A stretch of DNA of 64,000 nt from Algorimicrobium echini (GTDB lineage: Bacteria > Bacteroidota > Bacteroidia > Flavobacteriales > Flavobacteriaceae), in assembly GCF_900115185.1 (NCBI RefSeq), contig NZ_FOVN01000001.1, positions 806,001 to 870,000 of the forward strand, read 5' to 3'. The position numbers and the translations under genes were made by a program. The notes under the pieces are model-generated. The model saw only the letters and a list, made by a program, of their open reading frames with translations, did no database searches and had not been told where the DNA came from. This document shows positions 27,429-36,570 of the stretch, piece by piece; position 1 is the first letter of the stretch; each line of letters begins with the position of its first letter.

Positions 27429-27485
27429 GACAAATATAGAAAAATATTGTATAATTCCCCTAAAATCTGCTTGTTTGTCATTATT

Positions 27486-28679
27486 TTAAATAATTTCTAA
27501 TTCTTTTCCGACTTTTATAAATGCAGAAATAGCTTGATCTAAATGTTCTTTTTCATGTGCTGCTGATAGCTGCACACGAATACGAGCTTTATCCTTTGGT
27601 ACAACTGGAAAAAAGAAGCCAATAACATAAATACCTTCTTTAAGTAATTGGTTTGCCATAGTTTGAGATAATTTGGCATCATACAACATAATAGGTACAA
27701 TGGCAGAGTCTCCATCTATAATATCAAACCCAGCTTTTTTAATGCCAGCTTTAAAATAATCAGTGTTCCATGCGAGTTTATCTCGTAATGTGGTATCGGT
27801 AGCTAACATATCAAAAACTTTAATAGAAGCACCAACAATTGCTGGTGCTAAAGAGTTTGAAAACAAATACGGTCTTGAACGTTGTCTTAAAATTTCAATA
27901 ACCTCTTTTTTTGCCGTTGTGTAGCCACCCATGGCACCACCCATTGCTTTTCCTAGAGTTCCAGTAATAATGTCAACACGATTCATAACTCCTTTTTCTT
28001 CAAGGGTACCGCGTCCTGTTTTTCCAATAAACCCTGTAGCATGACATTCATCAATCATTACTAAAGCGTCATACTTGTCAGCTAAATCGCAAATTTTATC
28101 TAAAGGCGCAACTAATCCATCCATAGAAAATACACCATCAGTAACAATAATTTTATGTCGCGCACCATTTTTATTAGCTTCAATAAGTTGATTTTCTAAA
28201 TCTGCCATATCATTATTTTTGTACCGATATCTGGCTGCTTTACATAAGCGTACTCCATCAATAATAGATGCGTGGTTTAAAGAGTCTGAAATTATAGCAT
28301 CTTCTTTTTCTAATAATGGTTCAAAAACACCGCCATTAGCATCAAAAGCAGCGGCATATAATATAGTATCTTCAGTTCCATAAAAATCTGCTATTTTTTG
28401 TTCTAACTCTTTATGGATATCTTGGGTACCACAAATGAAACGTACAGACGACATTCCAAATCCGTGGGTGTCCATAACGTCTTTAGCAGCCTGGATAACA
28501 TCTGGGTGTGATGACAGTCCTAAATAATTATTTGCACAAAAGTTTAAAACGGTTTCACCTGTATTTAAAGTTATTTCAGCACCTTGAGCTGAAGTTATAA
28601 CACGTTCGGTTTTATAAAGTCCGTTATTCTTTATTTCTTGTAATTCGTTTTCTAAATGTTGTTGTATTTTTCCGTACAT
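27486..28679 (-). CDS. kbl: Glycine C-acetyltransferase (2-amino-3-ketobutyrate CoA ligase)
   Basis: 397 residues of the PLP-dependent alpha-oxoamine synthase family. It condenses glycine and acetyl-CoA, or in reverse cleaves 2-amino-3-ketobutyrate in threonine breakdown. Motifs: [60 protein letters not shown], and PLP-lysine K244 in [14 protein letters not shown]. The length is standard. No threonine dehydrogenase (tdh) lies nearby. It sits 22 bp downstream of the AddA-like gene, and a -7 box overlaps the addA end, so it may also have its own promoter. Confidence 0.95.
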   Translation of the reverse strand: MYGKIQQHLENELQEIKNNGLYKTERVITSAQGAEITLNTGETVLNFCANNYLGLSSHPDVIQAAKDVMDTHGFGMSSVRFICGTQDIHKELEQKIADFYGTEDTILYAAAFDANGGVFEPLLEKEDAIISDSLNHASIIDGVRLCKAARYRYKNNDMADLENQLIEANKNGARHKIIVTDGVFSMDGLVAPLDKICDLADKYDALVMIDECHATGFIGKTGRGTLEEKGVMNRVDIITGTLGKAMGGAMGGYTTAKKEVIEILRQRSRPYLFSNSLAPAIVGASIKVFDMLATDTTLRDKLAWNTDYFKAGIKKAGFDIIDGDSAIVPIMLYDAKLSQTMANQLLKEGIYVIGFFFPVVPKDKARIRVQLSAAHEKEHLDQAISAFIKVGKELEII

Positions 28680-28696
28680 AATCTTTAATGTTTATA

Positions 28697-28704
28697 CAAA
28701 GTTA
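28697..28704 (-). promoter_or_regulatory. Possible -7 box for kbl
   Basis: On the minus strand TAACTTTG fits TAnnTTTG 17 bp before the kbl start and overlaps the stop of the upstream gene. There is no clear -33 element. Confidence 0.3.
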
Positions 28705-31700
28705 AAATTCTTTTATAGCAATGCTATCATTTATATAAATAAGTATTTTTTTAGTCACGTTCAGATTCATAATCTTTAAAACAGATTCGTAGCTTTCCAA
28801 TTGATCAATATGTTTTGGCTTTTCTTTACCTGATTTATAGTCTATAATAACAGCTTCTTTATTGTTCCTTATTACCAAACGGTCTGGTCTTAATATGCTG
28901 CCATCATTTGATATAATATCACGCTCATTATAAACGGTTATATTTTCGTCCGTATAATAGGGTAGCAGTTTAGGGTGATTGATAATTTGCAATACCGTTT
29001 TCTTTAAAATAGGTGCTTGGAGATTATTAATGGTACCATTTTCTAAAAAGGATTGCAACACATATTCTACATCGGTTTCTGTTTTAATTTCGGCCATGAT
29101 ATCATGAATCAGATTTCCTTTTTCAATGGCCTTTTCTTGAATGGTATCCCACAAACTTGCCGAGCGCGTAACAACCTTAATATTGTGTGCTTCTTTTGGT
29201 GTTGAAATAAATCGGTTATTAATAATTGTTGTAGTTTCTTTTGGTTTCGTTTTTCCTTCTTTTAATTTATTTCCAAATTGATAGCGTAATTGCTTGTTTT
29301 CCCATTTTCCAATTTTTTGTAAATAGTTAATTAAAAATCCAGCATAACTTTTTTGGTTTACATTCCCCTTGGCACCAATATCTAATTTTGAAATCACATA
29401 TAGTTGTTCAATAGGTCTAGTTAGGGCTACGTATAGTATATTGATATTATCTAATTCTAATTCCGCTTGATGTCTATTGAAAATTTCTTTACCAGCTTGA
29501 CCATAGTTTTCAAAAGCCTTGCTGTAATTTAGTAAGGTATAGCGAAATCCGTTAAATGTTTCTGGATTAATTGGAAACCATTCTTGAGGCGTTACTTCAC
29601 GATAAATATCCAAATCTGCAAAAGGAAAAATAACGACTGGAAACTCTAGTCCTTTTGATTTATGGACCGTCATGATTTGAATTGCTTGATATCCTTCGGG
29701 TGTTACTATACTCAATTTATCGTTTTTAGAATCGAAATAATGTAAGAAGCTACCAATATCAGCGAGTTGTTTTTCAGAAAATTCTAAAACAACATCCATA
29801 TAATATTGAATAAAAGCATCGGAATGATGTACTAGTTTAAATTGGCGGATAATGGTTTCAACCAAATCATAGAATGATAGTTGAATTAATTCATTATAAT
29901 TTATATAAAAACCTAGGTTTTCTAATTCTTTAAATAAGTCAGATATACTAAATGATATATGGGCTTTTAAGAAACTATGTTTGTCCTCAATGGCGCATAA
30001 GTGTGCAATATGTAGCAGGATATCAGCTTTTATTTCTTGATTTTCTGGTTGTAAAATAAAGCGTAATATATTGTTAATAAACTGTACGTTTTGAGAGCTG
30101 TTAAGTAACAAGGTTTCCGATGACATGATGCTTAAGCCTTGTTCGCTTAAATAATTAGCAATAGCAATGCCTTCTTTTTTCTTTCTAACTAATACACAAA
30201 TATCGGCTTCATGATAACCGTTTTCTAAACAAGATTTAATGGTGTTATATACTTCTTCTGAATATGCTAAAGCTTTATCCTCTACACCATTTAAGTCTAG
30301 AAAATCTAATTGTACGTAGCCAGAGTCTTCTTTCCTAATGGTTTGTTTAGCAGCTTGATACAAACCACTATAATCTGGATTGCTAAAAATACTGTTGGAT
30401 AAATAGTTAAAAAAACCATTATTAAAATTAATAATCTCCTGAAAACTTCTAAAGTTAGATTCTAATGGAATTATTTCAGGTTCTAAATGAAATGGGTTTT
30501 CGGTTTTGTTATATAGGTTGATAAACTGTTCAGCTTTCCCACCACGCCATCGGTATATGGCTTGTTTGGCATCGCCAACTATCATTATGCTTCCTGGTTG
30601 TGATGCTATGGCATTATCCAATAAAGGCGTTAAATTTTGCCATTGTAATTCAGAAGTGTCCTGAAATTCATCAATAAAATAATGTTTGAATTTTTCGCCA
30701 ATACGCTCATATATAAAAGGGGTTGGCTGATTTTTTATTTCCTGACTAATCAAGCCATTAAACTCGGAAATAAGCATCAAATTTTGTTCTTCTTTTATAA
30801 GTTGTAATTCCGTATTTATAGCGCTTAATACAGAGAGCGGTGTTAAGTTTTTATATATAGCTTTAAGTAATTTGAAATTTAAAACGGCTGTTTTGGTGGT
30901 TATAAAAAATTCAGCTAATTGTGGTTGGATGCTCTCAATGGTTGCCGCAGTATTTGCATCAGTTTTAGATTTTGGGTAAATAGTGCTGCCTTCTACTAAT
31001 TCGGTTGGCCATTTTGCAGAATCTATGTTTTGACTAAAATCGCCATCTGATACTTTTTTGAAATAATTAGGAATAGATGCTCGTGAGAAATTTTCAAATG
31101 CCAATCCGTTATCGGTTATAAAATCCAGCGCATGAGTTGCGCTATCTATACTTAACTGTTCTGTTTTTTTAATTTCCTCACGTAGTGTGTTTTTCAAAGC
31201 TTTAAAATCGTCTAAGGTTTTATCCTGGAGATTTTCAATAAACGGTTTGTCGTTCTCATTGACTAACAATTTTGCAATGGCATAAAAATCTCTCGAAACA
31301 TCCCAGCTTTTATCGTCATCCGCTTTTTCAATTGCAAAATCTACTAATGTTTTTGTCAAACGTTTATCGGTTCCTGCTTTAGAGATTAATCGGTCTACAG
31401 CTTCGTTTAATAAAGTTTCTACATCTAATGCAACTTCAAAATTTAAAGGCAATTTTAAATCGTGAGCAAAAGTTCTAATAATTCTGTGAGTAAAACCATC
31501 TATTGTTGAAATATCAAAAGCAGCATAATTATGCAAAATGGCATCAAGAACCTGTTTACTTTTTGTTTTTAAATCATCTGCTGATAGTTCCAAATCGCTA
31601 CAAAGAGCAACAAACATTGGGTTTGATGGATTCTGTATTTCTTCCGAAGAAAAATCTTTTAAAGCATCTATGATTCTAGTTTTCATTTCGCCAGCCGCTT

Positions 31701-31848
31701 TATTGGTGAAGGTTATGGCTAAAATATTCTTGAAGGCTAGTGTGCTAGAAGCTTTAAGCAAAATAGTTAAATAAGCTTTTACTAATGTGTAGGTTTTACC
31801 ACTTCCCGCAGACGCGTTATAAATTAGATATGGATGGTTGACCAACAT
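28702..31848 (-). CDS. UvrD/RecB-type helicase-nuclease (AddA-like)
   Basis: 1048 residues. Superfamily 1A helicase motifs: Walker A NASAGSGKTYTLVKAY near residue 11, motif Ia LAITFTNKAAGEMKTRI, Walker B FIDEFQDTSELQW, motif III GDAKQAIYRWRGG, motif V MTVHKSKGLEFPVV and motif VI LYVALTRPIEQLYV. The C-terminal RecB-family nuclease has ILRPDRLVIRNN and VIIDYKSGKEKPK. This is the ATPase/nuclease subunit of an AddAB-type double-strand-break processing enzyme. Its AddB-like partner is 2.8 kb downstream, with kbl and the porin gene in between. Confidence 0.9.
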   Translation of the reverse strand: MLVNHPYLIYNASAGSGKTYTLVKAYLTILLKASSTLAFKNILAITFTNKAAGEMKTRIIDALKDFSSEEIQNPSNPMFVALCSDLELSADDLKTKSKQVLDAILHNYAAFDISTIDGFTHRIIRTFAHDLKLPLNFEVALDVETLLNEAVDRLISKAGTDKRLTKTLVDFAIEKADDDKSWDVSRDFYAIAKLLVNENDKPFIENLQDKTLDDFKALKNTLREEIKKTEQLSIDSATHALDFITDNGLAFENFSRASIPNYFKKVSDGDFSQNIDSAKWPTELVEGSTIYPKSKTDANTAATIESIQPQLAEFFITTKTAVLNFKLLKAIYKNLTPLSVLSAINTELQLIKEEQNLMLISEFNGLISQEIKNQPTPFIYERIGEKFKHYFIDEFQDTSELQWQNLTPLLDNAIASQPGSIMIVGDAKQAIYRWRGGKAEQFINLYNKTENPFHLEPEIIPLESNFRSFQEIINFNNGFFNYLSNSIFSNPDYSGLYQAAKQTIRKEDSGYVQLDFLDLNGVEDKALAYSEEVYNTIKSCLENGYHEADICVLVRKKKEGIAIANYLSEQGLSIMSSETLLLNSSQNVQFINNILRFILQPENQEIKADILLHIAHLCAIEDKHSFLKAHISFSISDLFKELENLGFYINYNELIQLSFYDLVETIIRQFKLVHHSDAFIQYYMDVVLEFSEKQLADIGSFLHYFDSKNDKLSIVTPEGYQAIQIMTVHKSKGLEFPVVIFPFADLDIYREVTPQEWFPINPETFNGFRYTLLNYSKAFENYGQAGKEIFNRHQAELELDNINILYVALTRPIEQLYVISKLDIGAKGNVNQKSYAGFLINYLQKIGKWENKQLRYQFGNKLKEGKTKPKETTTIINNRFISTPKEAHNIKVVTRSASLWDTIQEKAIEKGNLIHDIMAEIKTETDVEYVLQSFLENGTINNLQAPILKKTVLQIINHPKLLPYYTDENITVYNERDIISNDGSILRPDRLVIRNNKEAVIIDYKSGKEKPKHIDQLESYESVLKIMNLNVTKKILIYINDSIAIKEF

Positions 31849-31931
31849 AATGAATTTGAAATTTTACACAAGATAAAAACTATCGATGATTTGATAGGTA
31901 TTTATTATTTTTAATTGAAGGCGATATTCCG

Positions 31932-31939
31932 TAAATTTG
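31932..31939 (+). promoter_or_regulatory. -7 box of the superoxide dismutase gene
   Basis: TAAATTTG fits TAnnTTTG, 39 bp before the ATG. The nearest upstream TTG (31915) is only 14 bp away, so the -33 element is not convincing. Confidence 0.4.
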
Positions 31940-31978
31940 AGAGAATTAAATTATTAACACTAAAAACAGATATATATT

Positions 31979-32587
31979 ATGGCTTTCGAATTACCGAAAT
32001 TAAAATATGCTTATGATGCGTTAGAGCCGCACATAGATGCACGCACAATGGAAATACATCACTCAAAACACCATGCTGGTTATACTTCAAAATTGAATGA
32101 TGCTATAAAGGGTACCGATTTAGAAGGGAAAACAATAGAAAACATTCTTATTAATCTAGATATGGATAATAAGGCTGTTAGAAATAATGGTGGTGGTTTT
32201 TATAACCATTCTTTATTTTGGGAAGTCATGAATCCAGAAGGTAAAGGTCGTCTATCTGGCGATTTAAAAGATGCCATTGAAGCTGCATATGGCAGTGTGG
32301 AAGATTTTAAAACTAAATTCAGTAATGCAGCTGCAACGCAATTTGGTTCTGGTTGGGCTTGGTTGTGCGTTCATAAAGGTGGTAAAGTTGAAGTTTGCTC
32401 AACACCAAACCAAGACAATCCACTTATGCCAGCAGTTGGTTGTGGAGGTACACCAATTTTAGGATTAGATGTTTGGGAACATGCATATTATTTAAATTAT
32501 CAAAACAGACGTCCAGATTATATTGATGCCTTTTTTAATGTTATCAATTGGAATGAAGTTGAAAGGCGCTATGCTGAAGCAAAATAA
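31979..32587 (+). CDS. Superoxide dismutase, Fe/Mn type
   Basis: 202 residues, cytoplasmic (no signal). It converts superoxide to hydrogen peroxide and oxygen. The metal ligands are H27 ([12 protein letters not shown]), His in [15 protein letters not shown], and Asp and His in [18 protein letters not shown]. The QFGSGWAWL segment favours the Mn/cambialistic pattern, but sequence alone cannot fix the metal. It has its own terminator and is convergent with purF. Confidence 0.97.
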   Translation: MAFELPKLKYAYDALEPHIDARTMEIHHSKHHAGYTSKLNDAIKGTDLEGKTIENILINLDMDNKAVRNNGGGFYNHSLFWEVMNPEGKGRLSGDLKDAIEAAYGSVEDFKTKFSNAAATQFGSGWAWLCVHKGGKVEVCSTPNQDNPLMPAVGCGGTPILGLDVWEHAYYLNYQNRRPDYIDAFFNVINWNEVERRYAEAK

Positions 32588-32615
32588 AGCATAATACCAT
32601 TTATAAATATTTTGA

Positions 32616-32646
32616 AAGCAAACCTTTAGGGTTTGCTTTTTTTTTT
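32616..32646 (+). terminator. Terminator after superoxide dismutase
   Basis: Stem AAGCAAACC / GGTTTGCTT with a 5-nt loop, followed by a long T-run. Confidence 0.9.
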
Positions 32647-32739
32647 AAAATCTATTTTCTGTAATAATCTATTTATAAATAGTTAATTTAATTGGACAGG
32701 TAAGAAGTAGTTAAAACCTGTATTTATGTACCCTGAAAG

Positions 32740-32823
32740 ATGCTGAATTGCAATATTACTACAGTTATTGTAGTTTGTAATGTATTTTTATTGGTGGTCG
32801 TTGTTTTTGCAAAAATTGCTTGA
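32740..32823 (+). CDS. Possible 27-residue hydrophobic peptide
   Basis: ATG at 32740 begins MLNCNITTVIVVCNVFLLVV and ends VVFAKIA before TGA at 32821. Almost the whole peptide would form one membrane helix, as in small membrane peptides or type I toxins. There is no homology or promoter evidence, and AT-rich DNA yields such frames by chance, so this is a weak call. Confidence 0.22.
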   Translation: MLNCNITTVIVVCNVFLLVVVVFAKIA

Positions 32824-32877
32824 ACGTGAAGAGATGCCTAGAAGTCTTTTAGATTTCCTCCAATGTGGTATGAAATG

Positions 32878-32950
32878 AAAAAAGGCGAACAGATGTTCAC
32901 CTTTTTTGCCCCAAATCTACCATAAACTTAACCTACTTATGTTATGGTGA
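32878..32950 (-). repeat. Terminator-bearing repeat, copy 1
   Basis: A 73-bp element nearly identical to 33164-33238, with one substitution (cataaac versus catgaac) and A/T-run length differences. It has two parts. One is a hairpin that on the minus strand reads GGTGAACA-TC-TGTTCGCC with one U-G pair, flanked by A6/T6 (32878-32907). The other is an ACCATAA...TTATGGT stem (32921-32950). The minus-strand orientation gives a proper terminator. Confidence 0.8.
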
Positions 32951-33163
32951 AGCAAATAAACGGTACTTATATACCACTAAAAAAAATATTAGATAAACGA
33001 CTTATAAATTAGGACAAACGAATAGCTTAAGTCAGAAACAGCTTTTTCTATGATTTTTTTTGAAACCTAATTACTTGAATATGAATGGCAAACTAAAAAA
33101 GCAGCCTAATTATTTAAAATACTAGTTCAAAAAAAAATAACTTCTTTAGAGGTTGAATAAAAT

Positions 33164-33238
33164 AAAAAAAGGCGAACAGATGTTCACCTTTTTTTGCCCC
33201 AAATCTACCATGAACTTAACCTACTTATGTTATGGTGA
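33164..33238 (-). repeat. Terminator-bearing repeat, copy 2 (likely purF terminator)
   Basis: A 75-bp near-identical partner of 32878-32950, about 287 bp away in the same orientation. Its hairpin (33164-33195) with seven T on the minus strand is about 150 bp downstream of the purF stop and is the best candidate for purF transcription termination. Copy 1 then lies further downstream as a second terminator, or is the end of a separate RNA. Confidence 0.75.
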
Positions 33239-33344
33239 TTCTAAAGTATATTATTTTTAAGCGTAATAATTATAAATCAGTTGAAATACCTATAAATTCG
33301 ATAAAGAGCGAAATTTGATAGGTAATAAGCACATATTCAACAGG

Positions 33345-35243
33345 TTAATAGGCGCGATCTTTGTTTCCTTCAAAGAAGTTAATGAATGCACGATTAACCA
33401 CGCGATTACCGCCTACAGTTGGATAATTACCAGTAAAATACCAATCGCCTAAATTTTTAGGACACGCTTTGTGTAGATTCTCAATAGGTTGGAATATGGT
33501 AACAACTTCGGCATTGATATTTTCGTTAGATATTAATTCAGCTATTTTGTCTGAAATTGCATCCGCTGTGAATTGCGAATACAAATCTTTAACAAAATTA
33601 CGAACATCTTTATCTTCTAAATTTACTTGTGCTTTGCATTTTTCATAGACTTCTTGAACTAAATGGTATTTATTGTTTTCTTCTAACAATTCTAACATGG
33701 CTCTAAAAGCAATTAAATCTTCCAAACGTGCCATATCAATACCATAGCAATCGGGATACCGAATTTGAGGTGCTGACGAGACGACTATAATTTTTTTAGG
33801 ATGCAAGCGGTCCATCATTTTAATAATACTTTTCTTCAAGGTAGTACCACGTACAATGCTATCATCAATTATCACCAAGTTATCGGTTGGTTTGATAACG
33901 CCATAAGTAACATCATATACATGAGCCACTAAATCATCACGACTACTATCTTCTGTTATAAACGTTCTTAACTTAACATCCTTAATGGCTATTTTTTCAA
34001 TGCGAGGTCTTTCAGATAATATGTTGGTAACAGCTTCTGCACTTAATTGGCCATTTCCATCTAGAATAGCCTGTGTTTTTTTCTTATTTAAATGCTCTTC
34101 TACCGTTTCAATCATTCCAAAGAAAGATGTTTCAGCGGTATTTGGGATGTATGAAAATACGGTGTTCTTCGTATCGTTATTGATAGCTTCTAAAACTTTT
34201 GGCATTAAAAATTTACCAAGGTTTTTACGTTCTTGATAAATTTCTGCATCACTACCACGAGAAAAATAAATGCGTTCAAAAGAACAGGCTTTACGCTCCA
34301 ACGGCTCTAATATTTTTTTAATAGCAACTTCTCCGGACATTTTGGTTATAATAGCATGTCCTGGCTCTAACTCTTTAACATCCTCAAAGTCCACATTAAA
34401 AACGGTTTGGATAACTGGTCGTTCAGAAGCGACAACCACAATTTCATCATCTTTGTAATAATATGCAGGTCTAATTCCAGCAGGATCACGAAGAACAAAT
34501 GAATCACCATGACCTAATAATCCAGCCATAGCATAACCACCATCCCAGTTTTTTGATGCTTTCTTTAATATTTTTGCTACGTTTAAACGTTCGGCAATTA
34601 ATGCCGAACATTCGTTTTTACTATAGCCTTCTTTTTTTAATTTCTTATATAACTTGGAAACAGCATCATCTAAAAAATGACCTATTTTTTCCATGATCGT
34701 TATTGTATCTGCTTTTTCTTTAGGGTGCTGGCCAATTCTAACCAAGCCATCAAAAAGTTCATTAACATTGGTCATGTTAAAATTACCGGCTACAATTAGG
34801 TTTCGGTGCATCCAGTTATTTTGACGTAAAAAAGGATGAACACTTTCTACACTATTTTTTCCAAAGGTTCCGTAGCGTACATGTCCCAATAGTACTTCTC
34901 CTATATATGGAATGTTCTTTTTTTGTAGTTCTACATTATCAACATATTCAGGGTTTTCGGCAAACTCTTTATTAATCCGCTCGTTTATTTGGGCAAAAAT
35001 ATCTTGAATAGGTTGTTGTGCTATAGAACGAACACGGCTAATGTATCGCTCACCTGGTTGAGTATCTAGTTTAATGCTAGCAAAACCAGCACCATCTTGT
35101 CCACGATTGTGCTGTTTTTCCATTAGTAAATACATTTTGTTAACACCATAAAAGGCGCTGCCGTATTTTTCTTTATAGAATTCCAGTGGTTTTAGCAAGC
35201 GAATTTGGGCAATACCACATTCATGTTTTAAAGCGTCACTCAT
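33345..35243 (-). CDS. purF: Amidophosphoribosyltransferase
   Basis: 632 residues, the long Bacteroidota form. It transfers ammonia from glutamine to PRPP, the first step of purine synthesis. The N-terminal Ntn glutaminase has Cys in KHECGIAQIRLL, which is not at residue 2, so a propeptide would need removal. QHNRGQDGAGFASI and LLGHVRYGTFGKNS follow. The C-terminal PRTase has the PRPP loop LVIIDDSIVRGTTLKKSIIK. An extended C-terminus follows, beyond the classical ~470-500 residues. The tandem repeat downstream supplies terminators. Confidence 0.9.
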   Translation of the reverse strand: MSDALKHECGIAQIRLLKPLEFYKEKYGSAFYGVNKMYLLMEKQHNRGQDGAGFASIKLDTQPGERYISRVRSIAQQPIQDIFAQINERINKEFAENPEYVDNVELQKKNIPYIGEVLLGHVRYGTFGKNSVESVHPFLRQNNWMHRNLIVAGNFNMTNVNELFDGLVRIGQHPKEKADTITIMEKIGHFLDDAVSKLYKKLKKEGYSKNECSALIAERLNVAKILKKASKNWDGGYAMAGLLGHGDSFVLRDPAGIRPAYYYKDDEIVVVASERPVIQTVFNVDFEDVKELEPGHAIITKMSGEVAIKKILEPLERKACSFERIYFSRGSDAEIYQERKNLGKFLMPKVLEAINNDTKNTVFSYIPNTAETSFFGMIETVEEHLNKKKTQAILDGNGQLSAEAVTNILSERPRIEKIAIKDVKLRTFITEDSSRDDLVAHVYDVTYGVIKPTDNLVIIDDSIVRGTTLKKSIIKMMDRLHPKKIIVVSSAPQIRYPDCYGIDMARLEDLIAFRAMLELLEENNKYHLVQEVYEKCKAQVNLEDKDVRNFVKDLYSQFTADAISDKIAELISNENINAEVVTIFQPIENLHKACPKNLGDWYFTGNYPTVGGNRVVNRAFINFFEGNKDRAY

Positions 35244-35284
35244 TGTGTTGTGTATCTAATTACGAGACTGTGTTTATATAAATT

Positions 35285-35311
35285 AAAAACGCGCTCCATG
35301 AAGGTGCGCGC
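35285..35311 (-). terminator. Terminator after the PfkB kinase gene
   Basis: Stem CGCGC(T)CC / GG(T)GCGCG with one mismatch and a 5-nt loop; on the minus strand it is followed by TTTTTAATTT. It separates the kinase from purF. Confidence 0.75.
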
Positions 35312-35316
35312 TTGTG

Positions 35317-36243
35317 TTATGTTAGTTCAATATCAAATTGCGTTAAACTTTTAAATTGCTGCAAGCGTTTTTGAACATCGCTACTTTTTAAATTAACCAT
35401 GCGTTCTGTACCAAATTTTTCAACACAAAAAGAGGCTAGTGTGGATCCATAAATGACAGCATTCTTCATGTTTTCAAACGTAACATCATCCGATTTTGCT
35501 AAATAGCCTGCAAAACCACCTGCAAATGTGTCGCCAGCACCTGTTGGGTCAAAAACTTCTTCCAACGGTAAAGCTGGTGCATAGAATACTTTCTCATTGT
35601 GAAACAATAAAGCACCATGTTCACCTTTTTTAATAACTACATATTCTGGTCCCATGTCGTGTATTTTCCTGGCAGCTACTACTAATGAGTATTCACCAGT
35701 TAGTTGTCTTGCTTCTTCATCATTAATGGTAATGACATCTACCTTTTTAATAACGTTTAGCAAATCGTCCAAAGCACAATCCATCCAGAAATTCATAGTA
35801 TCTAAAATAACTAATTCTGGTTTGGTTTCCATTTGTTCTAAAACGCTTAATTGCACTAAAGGATGTAAGTTTCCTAGCATAACAATTTTAGCATCGCGAT
35901 ATTCGGTTGGAACCACTGGTTGAAAATCTGCTAATACATTTAGCTCTGTAGCCAAAGTATCGCGCGTATTCATATCGTTATGGTACTTACCACTCCAGAA
36001 GAATGTTTTGCCTTCTTTTACGATTTCGATACCTGAAATATCCACCTGTCTATCAGAAAGTAAATCTAAGTAGTCTTGTGGAAAATCGCCTCCAACAACA
36101 GATACTGCAGCAGCATCCACATTAAATTGCGATGCAGCTAGGCCAATATATGTGGCAGCACCTCCTAAAATTTTATCAGTTTTTCCGAAAGGTGTTTCAA
36201 TAGCATCAAAAGCTACGGTTCCTACAATTACTAGTTTACTCAT
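35317..36243 (-). CDS. PfkB-family carbohydrate/nucleoside kinase
   Basis: 308 residues of the ribokinase fold. The N-terminal substrate site includes DKILGGAATYIGLAASQFNV. The catalytic/anion-hole motif is VFDPTGAGDTFAGGFAGYLA with Asp as the base, preceded by TINDEEARQLTG and VVIKKGEHGALLF. The family covers ribokinase, adenosine kinase and others, and the phosphate acceptor cannot be named. Placement beside purF and purN hints at nucleoside or ribose metabolism (inference). Confidence 0.9.
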   Translation of the reverse strand: MSKLVIVGTVAFDAIETPFGKTDKILGGAATYIGLAASQFNVDAAAVSVVGGDFPQDYLDLLSDRQVDISGIEIVKEGKTFFWSGKYHNDMNTRDTLATELNVLADFQPVVPTEYRDAKIVMLGNLHPLVQLSVLEQMETKPELVILDTMNFWMDCALDDLLNVIKKVDVITINDEEARQLTGEYSLVVAARKIHDMGPEYVVIKKGEHGALLFHNEKVFYAPALPLEEVFDPTGAGDTFAGGFAGYLAKSDDVTFENMKNAVIYGSTLASFCVEKFGTERMVNLKSSDVQKRLQQFKSLTQFDIELT

Positions 36244-36265
36244 AAAAAGGTTTGAAAATTTGGTG

Positions 36266-36273
36266 CAAAGATA
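36266..36273 (-). promoter_or_regulatory. -7 box for the PfkB kinase
   Basis: On the minus strand TATCTTTG fits TAnnTTTG, 22 bp before the ATG. No -33 TTG is seen at the usual spacing. Confidence 0.4.
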
Positions 36274-36507
36274 CGGTTTTTAGTTACTAAATTCCGAATT
36301 AATTTTATCAGTGCATTTATGGTTGGTGTTAGAGGTCTGATTGTTTTTTTAGATTTGGTTAACAGGCTTGCAGGTGTTAGATGAACACAATAATACTTAT
36401 TAAGCATACTGTAAAGTTTTATTTAAGTATGCTATTACCCAACGGTTTATTTATGTGTTTGATTTTTAATTTTTTACTCTTTTTTTCAGTGTAAAGTTCT
36501 ATTTTCT

Positions 36508-36540
36508 TTGGATTTTTTTGACATTTAATTTTTATTTTTG
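36508..36540 (+). promoter_or_regulatory. Promoter upstream of the decayed exported-protein gene
   Basis: TTG (36508-36510), a 22-bp spacer and TATTTTTG (36533-36540) fit the Bacteroidota consensus 30 bp before the pseudogene ATG. It may now drive the intact T9SS gene downstream. The rest of 36244-36507 shows only an 8-bp inverted repeat AGCATACT/AGTATGCT near 36402-36433. Confidence 0.45.
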
Positions 36541-36570
36541 CGGCCGAAATTAATTTTAACCCCAAATTTT

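Larger units (their letters stand above)
32588..33344. other. 757-bp gene-poor convergent intergenic region
   Basis: It lies between the 3' ends of the superoxide dismutase gene and purF. It holds the dismutase terminator, a possible 27-residue reading frame (32740-32823) and two copies of a 73-75-bp repeat with a terminator hairpin. It also holds an imperfect inverted repeat near 33289-33324 (ACCTAT...ATAGGT). No longer ORF is convincing on either strand. Confidence 0.7.

Noticed and set aside
32878-33238. CRISPR-like array from the two repeats
   Set aside because: Only two repeats of 73-75 bp, 287 bp apart, with no regular spacers and no cas genes.
32878-33238. Short peptide MVDLGQKR encoded in both repeat copies on the minus strand
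   Set aside because: The frame diverges between copies because of the A-run length difference, so the peptide is not preserved.
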